Positions 1-12,600 of a DNA stretch of 64,000 bases are shown here, one piece after another. The DNA comes from Craspedostauros australis. Taxonomy: Eukaryota; Bacillariophyta; Bacillariophyceae; Mastogloiales; Achnanthaceae. The stretch is from assembly GCA_026770025.1 (NCBI GenBank), contig JAMXDE010000059.1, positions 186,001 through 250,000 of the forward strand. The letters run 5' to 3'. Below the pieces are notes generated by a model, which was not told the DNA's origin, ran no database searches, and saw nothing but the letters and a program-made list of their open reading frames with translations. Position 1 is the stretch's first letter. Every line of letters starts with the position of its first letter. Both the position numbers and the translations under genes were made by a program.

Positions 1-1160
1 CTGCCATGAGGGTCCAAAGCCAGCTGAGTACAACGTTTGTGGGACAACACGTGCGTGGGCATCAGGACGAGCACAAGAAGCCTGACAAACTTGATGTGTG
101 GGAGCATATGAATGTCACTACAGACCGGATCGCAGTACAGCAATGACGAATGCTCGAAGAGGGCGATGCGTGGAGCTCTCACCAGAACACAGGGACGTGA
201 TTGTGGCACATTGCAAGACAAGGCGTTCGCAGGTCGAGCATCATGTATGCCAGTGTCGTTGGAGATGTGGTGGAGGTAGACATGGCGAGGGTCAGGGTGG
301 AGCAAGGCATGAAGGTGATCAGTGGTGATGCCAACAAAAGCGCGCAACGACGGGTGGTGGGCGAGCTCACTAATACACAGAGGGTGCTCACCATGGAGCT
401 CACAATACAGGAGGTGGCTGTGGGAATGCAGATGGTTTGGTAGAAGGCAAGGACGAGTGACAGCTGCCCCAGGTGCGGCAAGATGGAAACTCATGGCCAC
501 CTCTGGGTCTGCTGCTCACTGGAATCGATGGCATTTTGGAAAGTGCAGCGGAAACGGCTGAGGATCACAATGTGGAAGATGCCGACTCATCCTGCCATTG
601 CGAAAATATGGTTGAGCAATGTCAAGCAAGTGTTGAGAGGGCTGGGACCTGTTGGACGCATATGCGCAAACTGGGCTGAGGCAAAGCTGATGGACAATCA
701 ACAGGAGGCAGGATGGGATTGACTGGTCACGGGCGTGATCGTGGGGTCATGGACTGAGTTACAGGAGCAGTACTACGCGCAAATCGGTTGCAGGCTGTCC
801 ACAGCAAGGTGGGCGGCACGGATTGTGCGCAAGCTCTGGAAGGTGGCATGGGAGCATTGGCACCAACGCAATCAGGTGATGCATCGCACTGATGAGGGGC
901 CAGAGGCTCACATGAGGCAGGTGGTGCGAGACTACAGCTCAACCCTGCAAGACGCAGCACAACTATGAGGGGCAAGCATGGCTATGTGGGCCCAACTACA
1001 GCTGTCAGGCAAAGGAGCCACAGCTATGGGAACGGCCGAAATATGGTTTGGACAAGTGCACCGAGTGCTGCAGATACCAGGCAATCAAGTTCCTGTTGAA
1101 GTCCGAACTTGGCTCCGCCGATGGCGGTAGCTGGCCATCGTGAACGAGGCTGTCCCTGGA
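1..1160 (+). pseudogene. Relic of a multicopy diatom-type protein (GHQD / CPRCG / WxxRN family)
   Basis: Three-frame reading of the plus strand gives short protein-like pieces in a consistent order. They are a V-x-GHQDEH...LDVWEHMNVTTDRIA segment near 30-150, a CPRCGKMETHGHLWVC zinc-type motif near 460-515, an AQIGCRLSTARWA...LWKVAWEHWHQRNQVMH segment near 775-890, and a trailing helical piece up to about 1150. I recognise this order from a repetitive protein family in diatom genomes that resembles the C-terminal part of reverse-transcriptase-linked proteins; that is family knowledge, not a search result. Frameshifts and stops separate the pieces, so it is not a working gene. The upstream part lies outside the window. 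Confidence 0.45.
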
Positions 1161-4100
1161 TTTCCCTGCATGAGTACACAAATACATACACCATACTATT
1201 ACCAGAGAGCCACGAATAGTGGAGAGCAGGATAGGTAGAGGCTGTCGTGATCCCCTGAGCGTGCATACATATTGACTCGATAGCCGTTCTGCCTCGTGCC
1301 CTACACGAGATAAAAGCGGGCAGTGTAAAAAGCCTACGGCGCAGGCTGGGCACACACTAATCAACTTAATCCATGGGTTATATATATAGTGCAATGAAGC
1401 ACAGTGACTTATCCTTTGGTATGAAAAATATATTTTGTTGAACACTTAGGTTTGTTTGTAAATACAAAGTCCTGCTGAACCTGCTTTGCTCCCATGGACA
1501 TGGGACGCCATGGCCATCTACTGAGCCGTTGGCATGGTGTGAAAAGAGACTGGTGGTGGCAGTGGTTTTACTTGTTGTTTCTGGTGTTGTGATGTGAGTG
1601 CTTGCAGGTTCACTGACACTGAAACAAGAAGTTGAGAGGAGAGCAGATGAACAACAGCCAGAAGCCAACAATGACTGTTCGCGACGACCAGCAGAGAGGA
1701 GGTCCAAGCACGCAGGCAGGGAATAGACCTGAAGCAAGGACGAGGCTGTACAATTGAGTGGGTACATGGAGGGAAGGCAATGTGTGCTGAATGGGACGTG
1801 GACGAAGCTCAACCTGTTGGGCCATGAACGGTGGCAGAACCGAGAACAAGGCAGTGTGACAGCCTTGGTGGGGGTCAGGCTTTGGATTACACACCAACCC
1901 ACAACTCTGGATCTCGACAACTGATCCACAGCCCAGATAAAGCAGCAACTTCAGCATGCCTACTGCCACTGCCCAATCCTCGGCATTGTTTCGCAACAAC
2001 CCGCCTCACCCACGCGAAATGTGAGTGTGTCGATGAAGGACACGACTGGATATTGGTCGAAACACGACTGAGAATTTCGAATCCAAGTTGCCCGTCTACG
2101 TTCGCATGCCTCACGTGTTTAGTCATAGACTAATGCGAAAAATATAAACTTTTTAACTACAAGGCCCAGAAGCTTGTAACTTAACCCATATAATATCTAC
2201 AACATTATAGGATGATTTAGGCAAAAATATTAAAAATCCGCATTTGTATACTATCGTATCCTGAATGGGGTCCTATGTTCGGGAAGATGCCGTTTTCGAC
2301 GTGGCCGTGTTCAGAACGAAGCTTGCGTGTTTGTGTGCGACCAAGGCTCAAAAGAAGGTGGATTCTATCTATCTATGACCCGTGTGAGCGAAAAGCGGTG
2401 CGGTCCATCCAGAATGCAATTTGGCCCAAGCTTGTACGGCCCCTCATAAAAGCCAAAACCTACATTTGTATACTTTATCATGTTGGCAACATGATGCAGG
2501 TGATAGATGGTGAGTACAGGCCTTAGTTATAAAGTTATGAGGGTGGCAATCTACTGTTTTAGAGTCAAAATACGGTGCAACCGGACAGACGTTGATTCAT
2601 GGGGGGCTCGTGTCACGACACGTGGAACCCATTTCTATCTGATTTTCGCTTTCTTTGTGTTTTGCTTGGTGGGAAGCTTGGTAGAGAACAACAATGTGTG
2701 CTCATTTGAACGTTACGGACGTTAATGGGAGTCGAACCTGCGATGACGTCGTTCTTGTTTTCGTTAAGTACGGTGTGATGTCACATGTTCCGTGGTGTTT
2801 GACATCGCCAAAGTTGCGTGTGGTTGGACAGACGTTCGAATTGACATCTTCATTCCACCTGGTTCAGATCAGAGCTGATTTTCGCGTGTGTTTTGGTTTC
2901 AGAAGCGTAGCGTTTGCCAATCCATTTCGAAGTGTGTGTTTGTGACACTGGTTGTGGGTGCAAACCCAATCGACTGTATTTGAAGTTTGTATGCTCAACT
3001 GCAACAATGCATTGTGGGCACTGTGAAAACGCAATGGCGGGATTCTTTTGCTCTGGTTCGATTCTCGCTTTCTCTTCCTTTTTGCACCGCACGTGTTTGT
3101 TGAGTGATCTCGTATCATACTCTTCTACATTCGTCACAACATCGCGTGTGCTGCATGCTCGACTCGCGCCCTACTATTCTACTCTGTGTGATTTTGATTT
3201 TCTGTGTATAATAGACCTGGATTGTTTGCCAACTGTTATGTTTTCGAACTAATGTAGCACACACATTCACCTGCGCTGCTGAATGGGAACGAGTATGATT
3301 TTTTCGTGGATTCTTGTTCCTGTGTAGTTTGTGCATGTCCAAGCGATTGTCGACCCCTCCGACTATGTCATGTTGTGATCATTCATGCCAACAAACAACG
3401 CAGACCGTACACATCACCACATCCAACATCACACACTCGCAAGCACAAACATCAACACATTCACCCACACGCCCAAACATGCTCAGGAGGGCACTCCGAA
3501 CTCCCAAGTGTGAGTAAACCTGAGAAAGAACCAACTGAAGGAAATGCTGATGTCCTAAACTACTCTGCTCTCCCACCACTATCTGAATGGCCTCTGCATG
3601 TATCCAACTAGCAGCACTTACACTCGGGGGTTACCAGTGGTCACCCGGGCGTCCAGGGGCTGGACAAAACGCCATTCCCTTCCCTCTCAGCAGAGACAAA
3701 TTCATCGCAGCTCCATCGTGACTCCAACAGCAATCCCATCAGGACAATACCCACCATACCCACAAACCTACCCATCAAGCATAGAGACAGCCTACCCATC
3801 AACACCAAAAACCAAATTCAGGAGCCAACCATAAGCAACCAACAAAGAGTGAATGTCCAGAATACAGAAGCCAGCAAGACAATGATCCAAACCAGGATGG
3901 TAACAGAGGCAGCCAGAACTGTATCCATGGCTGTCTTTCCCCACCTTGAACAGGACAACTCATGTGCCCAACTCACACACATTCTCTACCATAGCCAACA
4001 AGCTTCTCCCTCCCATGACCATGGTGATGCAAGGCCCCATGCTGGGACCCACCCCCTCACCTCCATGTTTGTTTTCCTTGCAGCGACCATACACTGCCTC

Positions 4101-4256
4101 CAGATTCATCTCATTGATGCCTGTCGCGCTAGCACCACCCTCACCCTTGCCCATTGGTGTCAGCTTTGCCAACTGCAGTGATGGTGGTCTGGTTCTGGTG
4201 TCCGTTCACAGTCCCATGGCAGCAACACACCAACCCAAAACATGGAATCCAATGAC
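1161..4256. other. Eroded intergenic DNA, no gene recognised
   Basis: No open frame here is supported by a motif. 2130-3300 is richer in A+T. 3400-3900 is rich in short CA-containing words (CACA, CCCA, ACAA), which produces His/Pro/Thr-rich frames that read like composition artefacts. No LTR or terminal inverted repeat was seen before the solo LTR at 4257. Fragments of the relic at the window start may continue into the first few hundred bases. Confidence 0.4.
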
Positions 4257-5050
4257 TGTTGGCAAGTTCCGTGATTGGAAGCCTACGATCGTGGAAGATG
4301 GTGTTGGTTGATAGTCAGTTGTTTGCTATTTCATTACTTGGCTACTCCGATCCTCTCGGTGTCCGTTCGTTCTCTTGCCCGATGCTCTCGGCGCTTCAAT
4401 CTGTTTCGTAGATTCAGTCTCCGACTATGAATCGGTACGCGAGATGCTCTCTCGCCACTCTTCGTATTCTCTCTCTCTCAATATCGTGAGCTCGTGCTAC
4501 ACGATACTCCGTGTTCAATGCATACTCTGCATTCGACACTCCGTTCATTCAGTACTGGCTCCTACTCCATGAGTACTCGCCATTTGAACTTCTCCTTCTG
4601 TATCCATGATGCTGATGCCCTTCGGTCATCAGATCTTCGCCTCCTGCTCTGACTTGGAGACAGCTGTCAACGTGGTGACATGTTGACATCCTGTCGACGT
4701 CAGTAGGTGTCCTTCTGCTCTCCAGATGTCACGTTCCATTGGTGATGCAGTGGTCTGTCAGATGATATCGTCATCTGAGGTTTAGTTGGGAAGTACCTCG
4801 AGATTCTCTTGGTACCATTGATGGATGGACGGACGATGTTTCCAATTCTCTCAGAAATCGTCGATTGCAAATTTCCTCCAGAAATTCTGCTCATTTTCGT
4901 GTGTTCCATTTCCACTGTAATTCTGACGAATCACAGTATACTATTGACACGAATGTAGTTTTACCGTCCAAGTGCGTATGAGAGAATAGCAGGTGAACGA
5001 TGCACATATACACGTACATTTCGACATATAATCACATGTACATCTCGATA
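4257..5050 (-). mobile_element. Solo LTR, A/B/C copia family, reverse orientation
   Basis: The sequence runs from TGTTGGCAAG to CATCTCGATA. This is the reverse complement of the roughly 795-bp LTR at 5806-6603, with scattered substitutions and small differences in the GA-rich tract. The expected terminal CA/TG is changed to TA at the right end. No polyprotein adjoins it, so it is a solo LTR left by LTR-LTR recombination or by truncation. The flanks (AATGAC and CATTTG) do not form a duplication, so it is old or rearranged. It forms an inverted pair with LTR1 about 750 bp away. Confidence 0.85.
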
Positions 5051-5799
5051 CATTTGATCCCATCAGGATGATGTGGAGTCGATGAATAGTATGGATGAAG
5101 AGAAAAGGAGAAGGAGAGAATGGGTGTGATTGTGTTGGTGTGCAAGTGTTTGAAGTGCAGCACACAAACGCACGATGGGCAATTGCTACAGTGATGTTGA
5201 TGGGTTGCTGCAACTGCGGTTGTGCGTCAACACGTACCTCCAAGCCAGCGCATGTACTGGAAGCGCACGACCTCCACGATTGGATGGATGAGAAGACAAG
5301 AACTGCATCCAGGTTGGCGCAATTCAACCTTATGACGCAGACGAGGATGCCTGGATCCTTGGCGACATTCTTCATGAACTGCTTGTCGGCACGGCCATTG
5401 CAGAGCTCCTTGAGGAGGTACCCTGCGCACTCCACACATCCCACGATCATTTTCTCAGATACTCCTTTCATGTGTGCGACAGTGGCAGTGGCGTGAAAGG
5501 GATGGTACGGACTCTCGAGGACAACGCAGGCACAGATGATCTTTGTGATTTAGCCACGGTGGGCATCCTTTGGTATGACATGATGGCTTCGGCGCATTGA
5601 TGGTACCATGCATCCCACCATTTCTCGCTGGACATGCAGGAGGATTTGGTTGGTTGTTGATGGCATTGATGGCATTGATGGCATTGACGGCATTGACGGC
5701 TGTGGGGAACTGGCTGATGAGCACAGTAGTTGACCATTGCTGCAAAAGATCTTTGGATGCAAAGAGCGGTATCGTATGTATGGTTGGCATCTATTGGTG
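5051..5799. other. Unique spacer with a TTGATGGCA microsatellite and a possible minus-strand coding relic
   Basis: This DNA separates the inverted solo LTR from LTR1. Around 5660-5700 it holds a short tandem of ATTGATGGC / ATTGACGGC units. On the minus strand, frames at about 5470-5640 and 5150-5470 give ordinary-looking protein text (for example SEKMIVGCVECAGYLLKEL), broken between the two by a frame change. It could be a host exon fragment. I do not recognise a family and make no functional call. Confidence 0.3.
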
Positions 5800-5805
5800 C
5801 AGCAG
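5800..5805. repeat. Target-site duplication CAGCAG, left copy (A-B array)
   Basis: CAGCAG directly precedes LTR1. The same six bases directly follow LTR3 at 28019-28024. The matching outer copies show that the whole LTR-A-LTR-B-LTR block occupies one insertion site. The first C also equals the first base of the internal domain, so five bases is the minimum estimate. Confidence 0.75.
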
Positions 5806-6603
5806 TGTCGAGATGTACATGTGAGTATATGTCAAGATGTACGTGTATATGTGCATCGTTCACCCGTTATTCTCTCATACGCACTTGGACGGTATAACTA
5901 TACTCGTGTCGATAGTATACTGTGATTCGTCAGAATTACAGGGGAAATGGAACACACGAAAAGGGGCAAGATTTCTGGAGGAAATTTGCAATCGACGATT
6001 TCTGAGAGAATTGGAAACATCGTCCGTCCATCCATCAATGGTACCAAGAGAATCTCGAGGTACTTCCCAACTAAACCTCAGATGACGATATCATCTGACA
6101 GACTACTGCATCACCAATGGAACGTGACATCTGGAGAGCAGAAGGACGCCTACTGACGTCAACAGGATGTCAACATGTCACCACGTCGACAGCTGTCTCC
6201 AAGTCAGAGCAGGAGGCGAAGATACGATGACCCATGAAGATCATGGATACTGAAGGTGAACTTCAAATGGTAAGTACTCATGGAGTAGAAGTCAGTACTG
6301 AATAAACAAAGTGTCGAATGCGGAGCACGCATCGAACACGGAGTATCGTGTAGCACGAGCACACGATGGTGAGAAAGAGAGAGAGAGAGAGAATACAGAG
6401 AGGAGCGAGAGAGGATCTCGCGTACCGACTCATAGTCGGAGACCGAATCTACGAAACAGATTGAAGCGCCGAGAGCATCGGGCAAGAGAACGAACGGACA
6501 CCGAGAGTATCGGAGTACCAACGTAATGAAATAGCAAACAGACGACTATCAACCAATACCGTCTTCCACGATCGTAGGTTACCGTGAGCGGAACTTGCCA
6601 ACA
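5806..6603 (+). repeat. LTR1 (5' LTR of element A), 798 bp
   Basis: It starts TGTCGAGATG and ends CTTGCCAACA (TG...CA). It contains a perfect cAMP-response-type palindrome TGACGTCA at 6154-6161 and a GA-dinucleotide tract near 6371-6394 whose length varies between copies. A tract near 5985-6045 matches the solo LTR at 4257-5050 rather than LTR2, LTR3 or the LTRs of C, which suggests local gene conversion. Confidence 0.9.
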
Positions 6604-6615
6604 CGTTTATAAACG
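6604..6615. promoter_or_regulatory. 12-bp perfect palindrome at the LTR/internal junction, in place of a primer-binding site
   Basis: CGTTTATAAACG begins at the first base after the LTR. A tRNA 3'-end primer-binding site would begin with TGG, and none is seen here. The same palindrome follows the LTR in B and C, and a variant (CGTTTCGAAACG) follows it in D and E. It may belong to the priming signal; that is inference. Confidence 0.6.
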
Positions 6616-6685
6616 ATAGATCAGGGCGAGCCCGCGAATCGTATCGTGCGAGGAAGACGAACATCATTCAAGAGCAGCAGGCTGA

Positions 6686-9600
6686 ATGAGCGAGGAAGAG
6701 GAATTGAAAGAGATCCCTCTGTCCAATCCGGCTATCAAGAGAGAAGAAGGTGCGAGTGAGACTCCACCACGACAAGAGAAGGAAGCAGCCGCGGCTACTG
6801 TCCTATCAGGCGCAGACGCAAGCGCAATCGACGAGACCGAAGAAGAACGGTCTGCAAGACTACATCGTAAGGAGAAGAGGATTCTCAAGGCGATCAAGGA
6901 AGAGGAGACTGGTGTGACGAAGAGCATTCGCACAGCCAAACAGGGTGGGAAAAGTGAGACACCACCAGGAGGAGAATTTGTGACGAAAACAATCTCCGCG
7001 CAACAACAGGCGAAAATCGAAGAATCGGCAACACAGAAACAGACGGAAATCAAGGGCGCGAGCGCACCAACGACGAAACAACGAACCAACATGGCGACAT
7101 CAGCCAACATGAACAAGCAATGCATCAAGGCGCCGATGTTCAGCGGTGAACAGGAAGACTACAGCGCATGGGAGTCCCAAGCGAAGGCATACGCTCGTGC
7201 ACAGAAGACGAGAGACGTGATGTTGGGCAAGACCAAGGTGCCAACAGTGAGTGAGATCGCGGCAGCCGCCGATGAAGACAAGGAAGCGATGGAGGAGATC
7301 TACGAGCTGGGATGCGATTGCTTCAGCGATCTGATCCTCATGATGGATGCAAAGAAAGGAAAGGGTAAGCAGGCCATCCAGTACATCAACCAATGCATCT
7401 CCGTCGACTACCCCAAAGGAGACGCACACGGAGCGTGGAACGTTCTCGCGGAGAAGTTCCGACCATCCGACGCAGTGACGAAGATCAAACTCAAGCGCCA
7501 ATTCAACAACGAAAAGATGAAGAGAGACACGGACCCCGACATCTACATCACGCAACTCGAGAGTCTACGATCGCGTCTCCACGATGTCAAGTATGAGATC
7601 ACGGACGAGGAAATGATCATGCAGATTCTCAGCACGGTGAGCGTGGAATACAAAACCCACATCGTGAACTTCCAACACCAACTCACGTTCAATCCGGAAC
7701 TGGTCACCATCAACACGATCAGAGGAGTACTCCGTACTGCATACGCCACCCACAGAGGAGGCAAGGCATACGTCGACGACTTCCAAGACAGCAACACGAA
7801 GAGCAACGACACCGGCTTCACAAGCACCGGTAACTTCAAGGGTACTTGTCACAACTGTGGCGTGTATGGCCATAGATCCGCCGATTGCCCAGAACGCAAG
7901 AAATCGAACAACAAGAAAAACAACAACAACAACAACAACAAGATGAACGGAAAGCGCAACAAAGGAAGCGGCTTCAAGGGCAAGTGCAACTACTGCGGCA
8001 TCTTCGGACATCGCGAGGCGGAGTGCCGAAAGAAGAAGTTCAACGAGATCAAGAAGAACAACGAACAAGCCAACGCGGCTACGGAAGGACACGACAAGAG
8101 CGGACACGAGATGGTACTCTCTGCGAAGGACATGCCGCTCTGCATGTTGGTGTCCGACGACTACATCGAAGACTCCTTCTTCGATAACTTCGAGTATGTC
8201 GGAAGTGACGACGAAGTGCAGGACGATGAGATCGTTCCGGAGTGGCTCAACGAGGAGCCCATCATCCACGAGGTGGATCCAAGACGCGAAGTAAGTTACG
8301 AATGCTGCTTCAACGCGCACGACCTGATCGGTTCATACGGCGACGAAGCTGAGATGGACGAGGTCAACGATAGCGACATCGAAGAGGCCATGAGCGATGA
8401 CGACGACGGCGACGACGCCGACGAGGACGGCGCAGATGAAGACGACGAGGCGAACCGCAACGAGTTGTCTCCTCCTCAAGCTGGGAGATACGAGAGAACG
8501 GGAACCTTCATCAATCAAGGCGAAACGCGCCACGCCGCGGCGCCGCCTCCTCCAGCGGCGGGGAACAACAGATCGGGCATCTTCGACGAGGATGACAGCG
8601 ACGAATCCGAGGACGGCAATCATCCAGACGACAGCTTCAATCCAAACGAGCGCGTCGTCTACCCAGGGAACATCGACTTCCCACCAATCGAGGATCCCAA
8701 CAGGTCCAACTACCTCCATCGTCATGACACCGTCCCATATGCAACAGAAACAGCATTGGTGATCCAGAAGCAACTCATCTTCGATGCAGTGATGGAAGCA
8801 GGAGTGAGTCTGTTCCCAGGAGTCGCACAAGGAGTGCTGAGACCAATATGGGTGAACATGATGGGATCGATCCTATCCGAGAACTTCAGATCGATCGAAG
8901 AGATTCTGACCAATTCGGTTGTGATCAATCGCATACTGGAAGCAGCCGAGACAGAGACGATCCCAGAGACGGATCTGCATTACATCCTTGGAGGATGCAT
9001 GCGCGTGCTCTTGCGAGAGCGATCACGCGTCCACCCATACGATCCAGCCACAGGATCTCATCGGAACAGTACAGTTCCATCGGACTACGCGCAACTACCC
9101 AATGACATGGATGACGAAGATCATCATCCTCCATACAACGAAGATGGAGTTCACGAAGACGACGACGACGGCAGCTTCGACGACGAGATAGCTGCGGCAG
9201 CTGTGGAGCAACTCCACGAGCTGAGCACCAAGTACAAGGACAAGGTCAACAAGGACACCTGGCTCGCTGATAGCGGAGCTTCGTGTCACATCGTCAACTC
9301 GGACGCCGCTCTCTTCAACGTGCGGCATATCAAGTCCTTCGTCCAAGTGGGAGACAGCACGAAGCTGGACTCTCCCAAGATGGGATCCATTCGCTTGAAA
9401 GTCAAACAGCGAGACAACACTGGCCACATCATCCGGCTCGATGATGTGAAGTACACACCCAAGATGGCGGTGAACCTTTTCTCCACGAACAAGGCTCTGT
9501 ACAACAGTTACCAGCTTGGTAACAATGGCATTCTGATGGACATCATCAACGGATCCGGAACGAAGATCGTGTTCGATCGAGTCTTCCCCATATCCAACGG

Positions 9601-12600
9601 ATTCATCACGGGAGTGCAGATGCATCCCATCATGCCAACAGACGACGACAAGGCTTGCACAGCCATCGTCAAGAATCCATCCAAAGAGATCAGCGCAGTG
9701 AACCTGCACCGAATGCTCGGACACGCGCCACTCGAAACCATGAAGCGGACGGCCGCTCAGTATGGATGGAAGATTATCGGCGAGATGCCGGTATGTCGCG
9801 ACTGCGCGGTCGCGAACGCAAGAGTGAAGAACATTCCGAAGGCAACCATTCTGAGAGCGACTCGCCGCGGCGAACGGCTCTTCATTGACATTAGTTACAC
9901 TAAACACATAAGCTTCGGAGATAAACGCTACTGGACCCTGATCGTGGACGACTGCACTGATCACTGCTGGAGTTTCTTTCTCAAGAACAAAAGTGATCAA
10001 CCAGGATACATCAAACGATTCATCCAGACGATCAAGTCACAGACTGGTGACCAACAGATCATCTTCCAAGGTGACAACAGCGGAGAGAACAAATCCACGC
10101 AGGATATTCTCATCGATGCAGGCCTCAACGTGAAATTCGAATACACGGCATCGAACACGCCGCAACAGAACAAAAGAGTAGAACGCAAGTTCGCGTACCT
10201 CTACACCAAGATCCGTTCTATGCGCAACGGAGCACAGCTCGACGAAGAGTTTAGGCATGGCCTGTGGGCAGCAGCTGCTAGCACTGCCACCGCCATCGCC
10301 AATATCACTGTAGCAAAGAACCAGAAGGAGTCACCGCATCGACAGTTCTTCGGTAACGATCCACCATATGCGGATACACTCCGCACTTTCGGAGAGGTAG
10401 GTGTTGTGAAGACTACCTACGGCAGGATCACCGCCAAGCTCAAGAACAGAGGAGAAGAGATGGTGTTCATTGGATATGCACACCAACACGCATCAGGGGT
10501 CTACAACATGTACAGACCATCGACCAAGTCACTCATCTGCTCACGCGACATCAAGTGGCTCAACCAATCATACGGACAGTTCCGTGGCTGGGCACCAGCA
10601 CCGAACATATCCAATGAAACAGGAACAACGGACGCAGACGGCTTCACAACCATCGGACGGAAGGGAGCAACGCCAAGAACGGCAACGAGTCAAACATCAA
10701 AAGCGAAGAGAGTATCTTTCGCTGACAGCAACAGATACTACATCCTATCAGACAGCGATGATGAGGATGATGAGGACGACGAAGTAGTGACCCAACTAAT
10801 CCAGAATGACGAGGAAGATCGGAGCGAATCCAATCATGAGGATGACGAAATCCTACCCTCCGGCGACGAAGCCGATGACGAGACAGGTGTCACCCCTCCG
10901 AATACACCAGCGAGATCTACACATGACACACCATCCAGATCTCCACCAAGCAAACCAAATAAGCGTGACATAGCTAGAAAGGAGAGAATCCGACGTCACG
11001 AAGCACGAGGCAGGAAGGGAGAAGCTAATCCCAAGTCAACTGCAGGGAAGAGTATTCCCAGAGCTCTGCGCGAGCTCGCAGACTTCAACGAACGAGGTCG
11101 AAAGGAAGAAGGCTATGAGAGCGATCCATCATCCAACGAGGAGAGTGACGAACTCAGCGACGAGATGATCGACGACTCCAACAACGAAACTACAGATGAT
11201 GAAGAAATCGAAGACGAAGATGAAGAGATCGAGATCACTCATCATAGCACAACAGGACTATACGGAATGAATGCAATCATTACCGAATCACCAGCGATCG
11301 ACATCGGACTGTCGATGCAGGACGAGAACAAGGATCCAGAGAAGCACATCGAACCTACAACGTTCGACGGAGCCTTCAATCACCCAGATCCTATCCATCG
11401 AAAGGGATATCGAGCAGCCATCAAGAAGGAGTTTGACTCCATGGATACACGGAAGGTGTATAGCAAGATCAAACGAGACGCCATCCCACGCGGCCGCAGA
11501 TGCTGCAAATGCAAATGGGTCTTCAAGTTGAAGCGTGATGGGACATATCGAGCGCGGCTCGTTGCATGTGGCTATTCACAAGTCGCAGGAGTAGACTTCC
11601 AAGAGCATTACTCACCCGTCATCCATGACGTGACCTATCGGGTCATGATGGTGATCATGCTAATCAAGAAGATGGACTGCGCACTCGTCGATGTCGTAAC
11701 GGCATTCCTACATGGAGACCTCGACGAGGAGATCTACATGAACTGTCCCAACGGGATGGATCATCAACCAGACGAAGCCCTGACCCTACACAAGCCAATC
11801 TACGGACTTGTGCAGAGCGCCAGGCAATGGTTCAAGATGTTGGTATCGACCCTCAAGAATATCAACTTCGAACAGAGCGCAGCAGACCCGTGCCTGTTCT
11901 ACAGGAAGACGAACGAAGGAAGCATGATCGTAGCCATCTACGTGGACGATTGCTTCTGTTGCGGAGACTCCAAGGCACTGGAGACATTCCTGAAGGACAT
12001 CCAAGGCAGCAAATTCAAGGTGACAATCGAGCGCGGACTCGGAGACTACCTCAGCTGCAACATCGAACTGAACCATGACAAGACTAGAGCAACATTGCGT
12101 CAACCACACCTCATCCGACATCTCATCGAAGAGTTCGGAACCAAAGTTGAGAAGATGCAGCGCTATGGGACACCGGGAACCCCGGGTCAAATCATCGTAC
12201 GACCATCTGAAGACAACGGACTGCAGAAGGTCGGACCGGAAGAACATGCCGAATATCGCCGAGGCGTCGGTATGCTACTCTTCCTCATCAAACACTCGCG
12301 ACCAGATATCGCGAACCCTGTGAGGGAACTCTCCAAGGTATTGATCGGGCCCACCAAGGCCGCAATGAAGGAGATGTATCGGATCATCAAGTATGTGATC
12401 GATACAAAGGACTATGGATTGAAAATCCATCCAGCGCGTCCAGACGACGACGGCTGGGACATGGAGCTCTTCTGCGATAGCGAATATGCAGGAGACAAGA
12501 ACACGAGAATCAGCGTAGGAGGGTTCATCCTATACCTGTGCAAGGTACCAATCCTTTGGCGATCCAAGGCACAGAAGGCCGTCACACTCAGCTCATCCGA

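Noticed and set aside
5660-5700. TTGATGGCA units as a CRISPR-like or regulatory array
   Set aside because: A handful of imperfect 9-bp direct units without spacers; a simple microsatellite.
7915-7950. AAC trinucleotide run in gag (also in B and C) as a microsatellite of interest
   Set aside because: It encodes an Asn run in the linker between the two zinc knuckles and is present in all three copies; ordinary low-complexity coding sequence.
9095-10000. Minus-strand open frame of 301 codons opposite element A pol (with equal copies opposite B and C)
   Set aside because: It is conserved only because the sense gene is; it has no motif of its own and lies fully inside a verified polyprotein. The same applies to the 251-, 165- and 153-codon antisense frames in these elements.
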